This document shows positions 51,251 to 60,570 of a stretch of 64,000 nt of DNA, one piece after another. The first letter of the stretch is position 1. Every line of letters begins with the position of its first letter. Location of the stretch: contig PYGH01000008.1 of the NCBI GenBank assembly GCA_003014445.1, positions 1 to 64,000 of the forward strand, read 5' to 3'. The translations under genes and the position numbers were made by a program. A model generated the notes under the pieces. It worked only from the letters and a program-made list of their open reading frames with translations. It made no database searches and was not told where the DNA came from. This stretch comes from Fusobacterium naviforme. GTDB lineage: Bacteria > Bacillota > Clostridia > Lachnospirales > Lachnospiraceae.

Positions 51251-54200
51251 CTATTCACTCTGACGCAGCAGCTCCTCGAACTGCTCCACTGTCATCAGTA
51301 CCTCGCGCGGCTTTGTGCCCTGCTCCTCGCCGACAACTCCTGCTTCACTCAGCTGATCCATGATGCGCGCCGCGCGGTTGAAGCCAATCTTGAACATTCT
51401 CTGTAAATTTCCGATGGAGGCCTTCTGCCTGTCGATGATAAACTGTCCCGCCTGTGCAAACAGCTCATCCCGCCCCGAGCCGGGCGTCTGCGCGGTGCTG
51501 TCCGCACTTCGGACAATCTTTTCAACTGTCTCCTTACTGTAGGAGAGCGGAAGCTCCTCCTCCTTTATGTACTCGACGACCTTCTGCACCTCCTGATCGG
51601 AGACAAAGGCCCCCTGCACGCGCATGGGTCTCGGCGCGCCCTGCGGCGAGAAGAGCATATCTCCCTTGCCCAGCAGCTTCTCTGCACCGACACCGTCCAG
51701 TATGGTCCTGGAATCTACGCCGGACGAGACCGCGAAGGCGATTCTCGAGGGAATATTGGCCTTGATGAGGCCGGTGATCACATTGACGCTCGGTCTCTGG
51801 GTGGCGATCACGAGATGCATGCCGGCTGCCCGCGCGAGCTGGGCAATGCGACATATTGCCTCCTCCACCTCATTCTTCGACACCATCATGAGATCCGCCA
51901 GCTCATCAATAATGATGATGATCTGCGGCAGCAGCTTCGGAAGCTCCTCCGGATTCACTGTCCCGCTCCGGCGCGCCGCCAGTATCTTATCATTGTAGCC
52001 CTTCAGGTCACGCACGCCCGTCGTCGCAAACTTCTTGTAGCGATCTGTCATCTCCGCGACTGCCCAGTTCAGCGCCCCTGCGGCCTTCTTCGGCTCTGTG
52101 ACCACCGGAATCAGAAGGTGGGGAATCCCGTTGTACACGGAGAGCTCCACGACCTTCGGATCTATCATGATGAGCTTCACATCCTCGGGACGATAGCGGT
52201 AGAGAACGCTCATAATAAGCGTATTGATGCAGACCGATTTTCCGGAGCCCGTCGCCCCCGCAATGAGAAGATGCGGCATCTTTGCGATATCCGTCACAAC
52301 CGTCTGTCCGCCGATATCCTTGCCCACGGCAAAGGAAAGCTTCCCCCTGCTCATGCGGAAGGCGTCGCTCTCCAGAAGATCCCGCAGAAAGACTGTATTA
52401 TTCTCCTTATTCGGCACCTCGATGCCCACCGCGGATTTTCCCGGTATGGGCGCCTCAATGCGGATATCCGAGGCCGCAAGGCTCAGCTTGATATCATCGG
52501 CAAGCGCCACGATACGCCCCACCTTGACCCCCTGCGCCGGGAGCAGCTCATAGCGTGTGACCGCCGGCCCTCTGCTGAAATTCGTCACCGTGACATCCAC
52601 GCCAAAGCTGTGAAGCGTCTGCTGAAGCTTAGCTGCGGTGCTGCGGTACTCGAGATCCGAGCTTCCGCCCGGCGCAGTTCTTCCCTTCTCAAGAAGAGAG
52701 AGCGGCGGAAAGAGGTACTCCTTCTGCTCCGCCATGGAGGCGGCTGCCTCCTGCTCAGCCTCCTCTGTGGCGCGCTCTGTCTCCGCAAAACCTGCCTCTC
52801 GATTCAGCTCTCTTCTGCGCTCGCGCCGCGCCTCCTCCATCTTCTTCTGAACAGACTGATACTCTCCCTGAATCAGCTTACCGCTGGCCGTGACGACCAC
52901 GCGTTCACTCGCATCAGTTGGCTCCGCGTATAGCTCTTCTGCAGTACTGCACTCCTGCCCGGAGCGATCCCCTGCCGCTGCGCGCTCCTCCTCTTCAAAA
53001 TCGGCTCCCCATGGTGCCTTATCCGTATGATCCATATCTCTGTCCGCGTACAGAGCAGCTTCATATTCGCCGCGCGGCTGTATTTCTGTGGCCTCCAGGT
53101 GGGCCGGATACTCCACTCCCCCTTCCGGAGCTGTCGTTTCCACGGTGCGCACTGTATGCTCCGCCTCATAGTTATCTGAGACCTCTGTAAAAGCTCCGGC
53201 CGCCATCCCGGCAGCCGCTCCGCCCCAGACGGACGAAGACGCACGCGTCGCCCCTTCTCTGCTGTCGCGCTGAAGAATCGCATCTGCGCGCTCGAAGGCC
53301 TCCCGGAGATAGGGATCCTCATCTGCAAAATCCGACTCCGAGCTGAGCACCCCGGAGAGATCCGGAAACTCCGCTACAGCGTCTCCCGGCTCCGCCGCTG
53401 TACCTGCTACCGTCTCTGCGGGAGCCGCGTCAGAAACAGCGTTTTCATATATAAAAATCTGTTGATCCGAAGAGCTCTCTCCGCTCTCCGTCGGGCAGAA
53501 AGGCACAGTCTCCTCCGTCTCCGGAAGCTCTGTGCGAAGAGAGGGCGCAGCTCCGTCGCCCCCCTCCTCAGCAGCAAGCCGCGAAAAATCTGTCGCTTCC
53601 AGGTCAATATCCCGCTCCCTGCGCTCCTCTAAGTAGCGACGGCGCTCCTCCGCACGGAGTCTCTTGTCCTCTCGGTATCGCTCGAGATCTTCCTGCGCAT
53701 GGCGGTACGCCCTGCCGCTGCCCTGCCGCAGCGCATTTACAAAGGAGCGCTCCGTAATGATCACCACAAGGAAAATGAGAAGCAGCAGAAGGATCAGAAA
53801 GCAGCCTGCCACGCCGAAGATACCTTTTAGCATACCGGACAAGATACCGCCCAGCACACCGCCGCCCCGGGTACTGAGATAGAGCTCCCGCAGACCCCCT
53901 GTCTCGGCGGTTCTCTGTCCGGCAAGCATATGAACGAGTCCGGCCGCCACCCAGAATGCGAGCAGCAGAGCCGGAAGCTTGATCAGCGCCCGGCTGTTCC
54001 CACGGTTTGATACGCCATACAGCACACAGAACAGAAGCAGAAGCGGAAAGATATATCCAAGAACACCAAAGAGACCCAGCTGAAGCCCCTTCAAAAGAAC
54101 TCCCGCTGCGCCACACAGACCAAAGTTGCTTAAAAAGAGCAAAACTGAGAGTGCAAAGACAAAGATCACAGCGCCCTCTGAGCGAATCAGAGCGCGCTGC

Positions 54201-54313
54201 TCCTCCCTTTCCTCTATCAGTCGACGCTCCTCTGCGCTGTTTCTCCTCTTCTTTCCTGCCGTGCTGCGGCCGGATGTGCTCCCGCCACGTTTTCGTGCTG
54301 ATTTCTGTGCCAA
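51251..54313 (-). CDS. ftsK: DNA translocase FtsK/SpoIIIE
   Basis: This septal motor pumps chromosomal DNA during division or sporulation. About four membrane helices lie within residues 45-200, then a long acidic linker to about 510, and the RecA-like motor with [16 protein letters not shown] (Walker A), [12 protein letters not shown] (Walker B) and [20 protein letters not shown]. The C-terminal gamma winged helix (about 950-1020, [20 protein letters not shown]) reads orienting sequences. The start is a TTG at 54313 with GGAGG 8 bases upstream. At 1020 residues it is longer than Bacillus SpoIIIE because of the linker. Confidence 0.96.
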   Translation of the reverse strand: MAQKSARKRGGSTSGRSTAGKKRRNSAEERRLIEEREEQRALIRSEGAVIFVFALSVLLFLSNFGLCGAAGVLLKGLQLGLFGVLGYIFPLLLLFCVLYGVSNRGNSRALIKLPALLLAFWVAAGLVHMLAGQRTAETGGLRELYLSTRGGGVLGGILSGMLKGIFGVAGCFLILLLLLIFLVVIITERSFVNALRQGSGRAYRHAQEDLERYREDKRLRAEERRRYLEERRERDIDLEATDFSRLAAEEGGDGAAPSLRTELPETEETVPFCPTESGESSSDQQIFIYENAVSDAAPAETVAGTAAEPGDAVAEFPDLSGVLSSESDFADEDPYLREAFERADAILQRDSREGATRASSSVWGGAAAGMAAGAFTEVSDNYEAEHTVRTVETTAPEGGVEYPAHLEATEIQPRGEYEAALYADRDMDHTDKAPWGADFEEEERAAAGDRSGQECSTAEELYAEPTDASERVVVTASGKLIQGEYQSVQKKMEEARRERRRELNREAGFAETERATEEAEQEAAASMAEQKEYLFPPLSLLEKGRTAPGGSSDLEYRSTAAKLQQTLHSFGVDVTVTNFSRGPAVTRYELLPAQGVKVGRIVALADDIKLSLAASDIRIEAPIPGKSAVGIEVPNKENNTVFLRDLLESDAFRMSRGKLSFAVGKDIGGQTVVTDIAKMPHLLIAGATGSGKSVCINTLIMSVLYRYRPEDVKLIMIDPKVVELSVYNGIPHLLIPVVTEPKKAAGALNWAVAEMTDRYKKFATTGVRDLKGYNDKILAARRSGTVNPEELPKLLPQIIIIIDELADLMMVSKNEVEEAICRIAQLARAAGMHLVIATQRPSVNVITGLIKANIPSRIAFAVSSGVDSRTILDGVGAEKLLGKGDMLFSPQGAPRPMRVQGAFVSDQEVQKVVEYIKEEELPLSYSKETVEKIVRSADSTAQTPGSGRDELFAQAGQFIIDRQKASIGNLQRMFKIGFNRAARIMDQLSEAGVVGEEQGTKPREVLMTVEQFEELLRQSE

Positions 54314-54354
54314 ACCATCTGCCTCCGAACTTATATTACATGATCACTGTAGCA

Positions 54355-54512
54355 TACCATCTCGCTTCCGCTCGATGCGTTTTGTCGTCAGAACCCCTCC
54401 TGCGCAAGCGCAGGGGGTTCTTCCTTCTTATTCTACCATCTCGCTCCCGCTCGATGGGTTTTCTCGTCAAGACTCCATTTGCGCAAGCGCAGGGAGTCTT
54501 TCCTCGTTATTT
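54355..54512. repeat. Two tandem 79-bp repeats with covarying hairpins
   Basis: Unit A is 54355-54433 and unit B 54434-54512, each beginning TACCATCTCGCT; a third copy starts (TACCAC) at 54513 and stops. Both contain the core TGCGCAAGCGCA flanked by inverted arms: AGAACCCC/GGGGTTCT in A (54390-54421) and AAGACTCC/GGAGTCTT in B (54469-54500). The arms differ in sequence but stay paired. The repeats separate the NlpC/P60 gene from ftsK. Confidence 0.85.
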
Positions 54513-54529
54513 TACCACATTTTGCAGTT

Positions 54530-56080
54530 TCAGTCTCCCAGCACATTGCGGATGGCGCGCGGCGTGCGGTAATTCCAGTTTGAGATCTTGATTCCGGATC
54601 TCCGGCTCGCCGCATTGACGATCTGACCATTGCCGATATAGATTCCGACATGATTGATTCTCCCGCCGGAATTCGAATAGAACACCAGATCTCCCGGCCG
54701 CATCTCCGAGGAGCTCACTTTCTTTCCCATCTGCGCCTGCGAGCCGGAGTAATGCGGCAGCGACACGCCGAAATGCTCCATCACACGCATGGTGAAGCCG
54801 GAGCAGTCCGCACCGTTCGTCAGACTCGTTCCGCCCCAGACATAGGGATTTCCGAGAAACTGCAGCGCGTAGTTTACAATCTGCTGTCTTCTGGAGAGCG
54901 ACTGCATCGCTGCCTCCTCCGCAGGGCTGAAGTGAATCGCCTCGTTCAGCGCATAGCGCACCTCCACGTACTCGCTCTTCACATAGACCTCATCGTCCTC
55001 CTCCAGCTCTATCTTCACCCATCCGTCCAGCTGCTCCACCACAGGGTAGCGCTCGCTATTGGTGATCTGCGTCCAGATCTGGGACTCCTCCTTCGGCTCG
55101 GAACGCGCGTTGAGCACATCCGTATTGACAATTGCCATCAGAGTGGCACTCGCCATCGCCTCGTCCTTTGCCTGCTGTCCGGTCGCGATATATTCCGCCT
55201 TCACGTAGCCCTCAATGCCTCCGGAACGAATCGAAAGCCAATCGCCCGCGGTCTCCAGAATATCGCAGCCCGCCTTGCTGGTGAGCTTGCCGATGATCTT
55301 TCCATCCTCCTTTGGCTCCTCGCGGATGTTCAGATAGCTGGAGACCTCGGAAACGCCCAGATTGTCGTACATATTTAGAACCATGGCGCGCATATCCAGC
55401 TTCCGCGCCTCGTTCAGCGCATACCCAACAGTCAGATAATCTGCGCTCATCCACCCGCTCGCGACCTTCACCCAGCCGTCTCTCTGCTCCTCGACAACAT
55501 ATCGCTCGTTCTGCAGCGCGGTTCCGACCGGCCTTGCTTCCGTAGACGCCTCCTCGCGAATGAAGAGCTTGTCCGCATTGACTGTCGCACGGAGCTTTAT
55601 ATTCTCCCGCGCAAGCGCCTCCGCCTCCTCGCCGCGCTTCACATAATCCGAATGAATGTAGCCCTCGATGCCGCCGGAGCTGATGTGCAGCCAGCCGTCT
55701 CCCGTCTCGTCCAGAATTTCGCAGGCACTTCCACCGTAGAGCTTGCCGATCACATCTGCGCTGGCAGCCCCCTGATCCCGGACATTCAGATAGCCCTCGA
55801 CCTGAATCATTCCGAGCTGACTGTAGCACTTAAGAACCTCTTCAACGCGCTGCGCCTCCTCCGCCTTTGCCTGCTCCTCCGGCGACAGAGTCTCCGCTTG
55901 CGACACTGCTTTTACAGCATCCGCAGGTGTCGCTGCGCCTCGTCCTCGCCCCTGAATGAGCACGGCCGCTCCGCAGAGCAGAGCAGCCGCAGCAAGTCCA
56001 GCCGCTGTCTTCTTCATCACCTTGCTTCTTCTCCGACGCCTTACGCGGCTGTCGTCATTGATCTCGTCCAGTAAATTCAT
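54530..56080 (-). CDS. Secreted cell-wall hydrolase: SH3 domains plus NlpC/P60 peptidase
   Basis: The basic start (VRRRRRSKVMKK) and membrane helix (about 24-43) anchor or export the protein. Four SH3b-type repeats follow (about 90-150, 160-220, 245-300, 310-375; YLNVRDQ, LFIREEAS, YLNIREEP, LNARSEPK). The C-terminal NlpC/P60 domain (about 395-516) has the catalytic Cys in NGADCSGFT, His in GRINHVGIYIGNG and polar partner in VNAASR. Such enzymes cut peptide stems of peptidoglycan. Start has GAGGTGAGAG. It is controlled by its own promoter and a terminator-like stem. Confidence 0.93.
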   Translation of the reverse strand: MNLLDEINDDSRVRRRRRSKVMKKTAAGLAAAALLCGAAVLIQGRGRGAATPADAVKAVSQAETLSPEEQAKAEEAQRVEEVLKCYSQLGMIQVEGYLNVRDQGAASADVIGKLYGGSACEILDETGDGWLHISSGGIEGYIHSDYVKRGEEAEALARENIKLRATVNADKLFIREEASTEARPVGTALQNERYVVEEQRDGWVKVASGWMSADYLTVGYALNEARKLDMRAMVLNMYDNLGVSEVSSYLNIREEPKEDGKIIGKLTSKAGCDILETAGDWLSIRSGGIEGYVKAEYIATGQQAKDEAMASATLMAIVNTDVLNARSEPKEESQIWTQITNSERYPVVEQLDGWVKIELEEDDEVYVKSEYVEVRYALNEAIHFSPAEEAAMQSLSRRQQIVNYALQFLGNPYVWGGTSLTNGADCSGFTMRVMEHFGVSLPHYSGSQAQMGKKVSSSEMRPGDLVFYSNSGGRINHVGIYIGNGQIVNAASRRSGIKISNWNYRTPRAIRNVLGD

Positions 56081-56090
56081 CTCTCACCTC

Positions 56091-56149
56091 AAAAAAGTCC
56101 CTCTCGGGCAAAATGTCCAATGATGAACATTATAACGCCGAAAGGGACT
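56091..56149 (-). terminator. Terminator-like stem whose loop contains a promoter -10 box
   Basis: On the minus strand AGTCCCTTTCGG (56138-56149) pairs with CCGAGAGGGACT (56096-56107), followed by TTTTTT (56091-56096) and then the ribosome site of the hydrolase gene. The 30-base loop holds TATAAT (56129-56134). Transcripts reading through from the upstream kinase gene would form the terminator; those started at the internal -10 would lack its first arm. Confidence 0.65.
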
Positions 56150-56191
56150 ATAAACCATAAAATATTTATGAATGGGCTTAGAAAATCCGGC

Positions 56192-56821
56192 TCAGAGCGC
56201 ATATCCCCGGAATCTCAGATACTGCTTCACAAGCTCCGCAGTCTGCGAAATCGTGATGTGAGAGGTGTTCAGCATGAGGTCATAGAGCGAAGGATCTCCC
56301 CAGCTGTTGCCCGTGTAGTAGCGATAATAGCTCCTTCTCTGCTTGTTAATGCTCTGAATCCGGCGGAGCGCCTCCTCCGTATCGACCCCGTCCACCTTGA
56401 TCACCCTGCGTATCTTGTCGGAGAGATCACAGTAGACAAAAAGACTTATGAACTCTTCGAACTCAGTGGAGCTCAGGACAAAATCCGAGCAGCGCCCGAT
56501 CAGAATACACGGCCCCTGATCTGCAAGCTTCCGGATGGTCTCCGCCTCAAAACGAAACAGATTTTCCGGCCGCGTAATATTGCTGTCAAGAGAAGGCTTA
56601 TCCATCACATTTTTTGCACCGCCAAAGAGCAACGGGCGCCTGCCCGGCTTCTCATCGTTCATACGAAAATACTGCTCTCCGACTGCGGAGTGCTCCGAGG
56701 ACATCTTGATGATATCATCATCGTAGTAGGGAATGCCCAGCTGCTCCGACAGCGTCCGCCCGAGCACCCTTCCTCCGCTTCCGTACTCTCTCTCAATGGT
56801 AATAACCAGCTTCTTGTCCAT
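56192..56821 (-). CDS. Cytidylate kinase-like family protein
   Basis: The P-loop ITIEREYGSGGRVLGRTLS begins at residue 7, as in the cytidylate-kinase-like family (PF13189), followed by PYYDDDIIKMSSEHS and ILIGRCSDFVL. 209 residues with a lid segment (RRVIKVDGVDTEEALRRIQS) and YYTGNSWGDPSLYDLML. These are P-loop kinases related to CMP kinase whose real substrate is not known. The start has AGGAGG. It follows the M15-type peptidase gene by 12 bases. It is not the housekeeping cmk. Confidence 0.88.
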   Translation of the reverse strand: MDKKLVITIEREYGSGGRVLGRTLSEQLGIPYYDDDIIKMSSEHSAVGEQYFRMNDEKPGRRPLLFGGAKNVMDKPSLDSNITRPENLFRFEAETIRKLADQGPCILIGRCSDFVLSSTEFEEFISLFVYCDLSDKIRRVIKVDGVDTEEALRRIQSINKQRRSYYRYYTGNSWGDPSLYDLMLNTSHITISQTAELVKQYLRFRGYAL

Positions 56822-56833
56822 AGCGAACCTCCT

Positions 56834-57250
56834 TCACGATTCCTCTGCAAACTCTGTCTTTGAAAAGTGCATGTAATCCGGGTGTCCTGTCCAGTCTCCG
56901 CCCCAGCGAAATCCTCTCTCCCGGAACAGGCGGCAGCAGAGATCTCCCGCGGCTATCTTATAGGGATAGGCTGCATCGCGATCCGCATAGGGCAGCGCTT
57001 CCTCCGGCACGCAGTAGCGTATCCCCTCGTCTCCGTAAATAACATAGGGATTATAACGCGGGTTAATATCAATCGCAAGCCCCAGGGCGTGGTAGGACAG
57101 ACGATGTCTGCCTGTCGTCAGACGATAGTTGAAGCAGGAGGTATTATTCTCTGTCGCAGACCAGACATCATCCGCCGCAAAGTCATCCACAAGGCGCATC
57201 TGCTCAATCGGATAGCGCGCCTCGTAGAGCTCCCGGAACACATAGAGCAT
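56834..57250 (-). CDS. M15-family (VanY/CwlK-like) peptidase, N-terminus short or missing
   Basis: The core shows RLVDDFAADDVWSATENNTS, YRLTTGRHRLSYHALGLAID (metal His and Asp), INPRYNPYV and GFRWGGDWTGHPDYMHF, all typical of D-Ala-D-Ala or L-Ala-D-Glu peptidases of family M15. The first in-frame ATG is at 57250, but homology already starts about 12 codons earlier (LICNEAVAED); that upstream part has no ATG and is closed by a stop near 57350. No signal peptide or membrane anchor can be seen, although the family usually acts outside the cell. The gene may use a rare start, or be 5'-truncated. Confidence 0.6.
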   Translation of the reverse strand: MLYVFRELYEARYPIEQMRLVDDFAADDVWSATENNTSCFNYRLTTGRHRLSYHALGLAIDINPRYNPYVIYGDEGIRYCVPEEALPYADRDAAYPYKIAAGDLCCRLFRERGFRWGGDWTGHPDYMHFSKTEFAEES

Positions 57251-57389
57251 GTCCTCTGCGACCGCCTCATTACAGATCAGTTCTGAAAGAGAGACCGCCC
57301 GTTCTGACCTGCTGTCCCGGGCAGTCTCTCTTTTGCTTCCTTCCCTGATATTTCACCTTCATGCTGCTCTATCCCGGCAGGCTTCCCGC

Positions 57390-58187
57390 TCACCTTGCCA
57401 GCATCATCCTGTCATTTGCAAAGGCTCCTCCGCTTGCCTCCTCGAACTTCTCTAAAAGATCGCGCACCGTGAGTCTCTGCTTCTCCTCACCGGCCGCGTC
57501 AAAGATAATCTGTCCCGCATTCATCATGATGATGCGGTTTCCGATCGTCAGGGCATCCTTCATGTTGTGGGTGATCATCAGGGTGGTGAGCTGCTGTTCC
57601 GAGACGATCTTCCTCGTGAGGGTCAGCACCTTCTCCGCAGTTTTCGGATCGAGCGCCGCCGTGTGCTCATCCAGAAGCAGGAGCTTCGGCCTCTGAAGCG
57701 TCGCCATGAGCAGGGTCAGCGCCTGCCTCTGTCCCCCGGAGAGCAGTCCCACCTTGGCGCTCATGCGGGTCTCAAGCCCCAGCTCCAGCCTTAAGAGCTC
57801 CTCTCTGTAGAGTTCTCTCTCCTCCCGCGTGATTCCCCAGCGAAGGCCCCGCGCACGGCCCCGCCTGCAGGCCATCGCGAGATTCTCCTGAATCTCCATA
57901 TTGGCAGCTGTCCCGAGCATAGGGTCCTGAAAGACGCGGCCGATGTATCTGGCCCGCCGGTGCTCCGGCTCCCGTGAGACATTCACCCCGTCCAGCTCTA
58001 TCGTGCCGGCGTCAATCGGATAGACGCCCGCCACCATATTGAGCATAGTGGACTTTCCCGCGCCGTTTCCCCCGATCACCGTCACAAAATCTCCGGGGTT
58101 CAGATGCAAATTCAGCCCGGAGAGGGCTCTCTTCTCATTTACGGTTCCCTTATTGAAGGTCTTTGATACGTTTTTTAATCTCAACAT
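57390..58187 (-). CDS. ABC importer ATP-binding protein (TrpZ/CUT2-like)
   Basis: The ATPase has Walker A VIGGNGAGKSTML, the signature LLSGGQRQALTLLM and Walker B LLLLDEHTAALDP, plus H-loop MITHNMKDA. Its 265 residues and partners match the importer family with a PF04392 substrate-binding protein (the TrpXYZ type, linked to aromatic or other amino acids). The start is 4 bases after the permease stop. It ends in an acidic tail (EASGGAFANDRMMLAR). It is the last gene of the three-gene unit. Confidence 0.92.
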   Translation of the reverse strand: MLRLKNVSKTFNKGTVNEKRALSGLNLHLNPGDFVTVIGGNGAGKSTMLNMVAGVYPIDAGTIELDGVNVSREPEHRRARYIGRVFQDPMLGTAANMEIQENLAMACRRGRARGLRWGITREERELYREELLRLELGLETRMSAKVGLLSGGQRQALTLLMATLQRPKLLLLDEHTAALDPKTAEKVLTLTRKIVSEQQLTTLMITHNMKDALTIGNRIIMMNAGQIIFDAAGEEKQRLTVRDLLEKFEEASGGAFANDRMMLAR

Positions 58188-58191
58188 GGGC

Positions 58192-59109
58192 TCAGTTCTC
58201 CTCTCCGTCCGGGTTGTAGGAGCGCTTAAGCCTAAGCTTCGCCGACATCACCGGTACCGCCAGCGCAATTCCGACGATCACCGCCGAGAACAGCTTCATA
58301 TCGTTCGGGTTCATTCCGAGCTGCAGCACCAGCGCGCGGATCAGGAAATACACCGCGGAGCCGATCACCGCCGCGCTGAGCTTTCCGGCAAAGTTGATGA
58401 TGCGTCCCAGAAGCACCTCGCCGATCACGATGGACGCCAGCCCCACCACGATGGCGCCGGTTCCCATATTGATATCCGCATATTTCTGACTCTCACAGAC
58501 CAGTGCGCCCGAGAGCCCCACAAGCCCGTTGGAAATCGTGAGCCCCAGAAGCTTCGTAAAGCGCGTGTCAATCCCCAGCGCCCGCACCATGTGCTCGTTG
58601 TTTCCGGTCGCGCGGATGGCGCTTCCGATCTCTGTTCCAAAGAACCAGTAGAGAATGGCGATGCCGAGCGCCGCAAACAGTATACCTATCACCATAGCCG
58701 AATTGGCCTGTGAGCTGCCTGTCTGCTCCGAGAAGTCCAGAAATACTGTCCGCGTCTGAAGAAGCGGCACATTGCTCTTTCCCATGACGCGGAGATTCAC
58801 AGACCAGAGCGAGATCTGAGTCAGAATCCCGGCGAGTATCGCGGGAATCTCAAAAACCACATGGAGTATGCCCGTCACTGCTCCTGAGAGCATCCCCGCG
58901 AGCATGCCGAGAAAAAGCGCCGGCACCGGATGCATATTATGATTGACGATCATCACCGCACAGACACAGCCGCCGAGCGCAAAGCTTCCGTCTACCGTGA
59001 GATCTGCGATATCCAGAAGACGGAAGGTGATGTAGACTCCGAGCACCATGAGCCCCCAGAGTATGCCCTGAGAGATGGCCCCGTGAAACGACAGTAATAT
59101 TCCCGACAT
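58192..59109 (-). CDS. ABC importer permease
   Basis: The start MSGILLSFHGAISQGI at 59109 has GGGGGAAATT upstream; eight further codons are possible. The roughly 305-residue protein has eight to nine membrane segments with the branched-chain/CUT2-like signature FRLLDIADLTVDGSFALGG and IRATGNNEHMVRALGID. It forms the channel for the substrate delivered by the lipoprotein encoded upstream. It starts 57 bases after that gene and 4 bases before the ATPase. Confidence 0.92.
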   Translation of the reverse strand: MSGILLSFHGAISQGILWGLMVLGVYITFRLLDIADLTVDGSFALGGCVCAVMIVNHNMHPVPALFLGMLAGMLSGAVTGILHVVFEIPAILAGILTQISLWSVNLRVMGKSNVPLLQTRTVFLDFSEQTGSSQANSAMVIGILFAALGIAILYWFFGTEIGSAIRATGNNEHMVRALGIDTRFTKLLGLTISNGLVGLSGALVCESQKYADINMGTGAIVVGLASIVIGEVLLGRIINFAGKLSAAVIGSAVYFLIRALVLQLGMNPNDMKLFSAVIVGIALAVPVMSAKLRLKRSYNPDGEEN

Positions 59110-59166
59110 AATTTCCCCCGATGATGTAAGCATTCAGCAATCCGACCGGATGCAGAACGATCATAA

Positions 59167-60219
59167 TTATTTTGCGAAGCCCGTGAGATCTAGACCGAGC
59201 AGTGCCGCCGTGTCCTCATTGTAGCTGAAGCTGCACTTCTCCGCCGGAAGATACTCGATCGGCATCTCAGCAGGCTTTGCGCCCTCTGTGAGAATCTTCA
59301 CAGCCTGCTCCCCGCAGATATAACCGAGCTGATAGTAGTCGATGCCGTAGGTGCAGAGACCACCGCTCTCCACCATGCCATCCTCACCGCAGATCACCGG
59401 AATCTTATTGTCATTTGCCACCATGGTGACTGTCGTCATGCCTGCCGCTACCATGTTATCGGTCGGCGTATAGATGGCGTCCACCTTACTCACAGCAGAC
59501 TGCACGACCGTCTGTATCTCGTTGGAGGCCGTAATCGGCAGCTCGACTGTCGCCATGCCCTCTGCCTCGCAGGCCGCCTTTGCCATCTCCGCCTGAAGGA
59601 TGGAGTTGGACTCCGCAGAGCAGTACAGAACGCCGACAGTCTGTGTCTCCGGAAGAATCTGCTTCAGCAGAGCAATCTGCTCCTTCACCGGCGTGAGATC
59701 TGAAGAACCGGTTACATTGCCGCCCGGCACATCATTGCTCGCCACAAGCTTCGCATCCGCAGGATCCGTGACAGCCGTCACAAGAACGGGAATCTCCGTA
59801 GTCTGCCCCGCAACTGCCTGCGCAGCCGGAGTCGCAATTGCCAGAATCAGATCCTTCCTGTCATTCACCAGCTTGGTCGCGATGGTCTGACAGGCCGACT
59901 GATCTCCGGCCGCATTCTGCTGCTCCAGCTCACAGCGGATGCCAGCCTCATCCAGCGCCGCAACAAAGCCCTCATTCGCCTTGTCCAGCGCCGGGTGCTG
60001 CACATACTGAAGTACACCGATCTGATAGACCTTCTCTCCGTCTGCTCCCTGAGCCGCAGAGCTGTCCGGCTCCCCGGTGCTGCTCTCCGCTGCCGGGGTC
60101 TGCGCTACTCCCCCTGCCTCGGCCGCGCTGCTTCCGCCGCCGGAGGATGCCGAGCCGCATGCCGTAACTCCAAGCACAGCCGCCGCCACGAGGGCAAGTG
60201 CCAACGACATTTTTTTCAT
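59167..60219 (-). CDS. ABC importer substrate-binding lipoprotein (PF04392/TrpX-like)
   Basis: The signal peptide MKKMSLALALVAAAVLGVTAC ends in a lipobox with Cys21, so the mature protein is tethered to the outer face of the membrane. A Ser/Ala linker leads to the two-lobed domain (YQIGVLQYVQHPALDKANEG, ILAIATPAAQAVAGQT, PVLVTAVTDPADAKL, PVICGEDGM). The family binds tryptophan, tyrosine or related compounds in other Firmicutes; the ligand here is not determined by sequence. A promoter lies upstream. Ribosome site AGGAGG. Confidence 0.93.
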   Translation of the reverse strand: MKKMSLALALVAAAVLGVTACGSASSGGGSSAAEAGGVAQTPAAESSTGEPDSSAAQGADGEKVYQIGVLQYVQHPALDKANEGFVAALDEAGIRCELEQQNAAGDQSACQTIATKLVNDRKDLILAIATPAAQAVAGQTTEIPVLVTAVTDPADAKLVASNDVPGGNVTGSSDLTPVKEQIALLKQILPETQTVGVLYCSAESNSILQAEMAKAACEAEGMATVELPITASNEIQTVVQSAVSKVDAIYTPTDNMVAAGMTTVTMVANDNKIPVICGEDGMVESGGLCTYGIDYYQLGYICGEQAVKILTEGAKPAEMPIEYLPAEKCSFSYNEDTAALLGLDLTGFAK

Positions 60220-60272
60220 AATAGTTCCTCCTGTATGTTCTGTCGGTCTGTTCCTGTATTCAGGTTTCCATC

Positions 60273-60301
60273 ATGGTATCACCGTCGCGTTGGCGCGTCA
60301 A
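60273..60301 (-). promoter_or_regulatory. Promoter of the ABC importer operon
   Basis: On the minus strand TTGACG (60296-60301) and TACCAT (60273-60278) are 17 bases apart, with TG in front of the -10 hexamer. It lies about 54 bases upstream of the start codon. No T-box or riboswitch fits before it. Confidence 0.75.
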
Positions 60302-60570
60302 CCCTTTAAAGTGTAAAATATGCTCTGAATCTCAGCAGCTTTCCCGGAGCTTTTTTGTTGAAATCTACGCCGGAGGCCGTCACTTCCGAATGAATCATCC
60401 TCCTTTCATGGAATTCCGGCTGTTCCTGTCTGCCATTTCGTGGTATGCTCCTATGTATACATAATGCCTTGCTCACCGCTGCATTTTACTTAAATGCCGT
60501 CCACTCCCCGAGAGGGTTGCACCGCAGGGCATCAGAGCTTCCTGTAATATCGGAAAAGAGGCTACTTAAT
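60302..60570. other. Intergenic region between the divergent ABC importer and AEC transporter
   Basis: The stretch beyond the importer promoter holds a T-run (TTTTTTG near 60350), a possible TATGCT -10 box at 60443-60448 on the plus strand for the AEC gene, and no convincing reading frame or RNA structure. Confidence 0.4.

Noticed and set aside
49748-51406. Long plus-strand open frame opposite murE
   Set aside because: Antisense to a well-supported gene, with no ribosome site and composition typical of a shadow frame.
54126-54572. Plus-strand frame through the 79-bp repeats
   Set aside because: Its repeated peptide only reflects the DNA repeat, and it is antisense to the start of ftsK.
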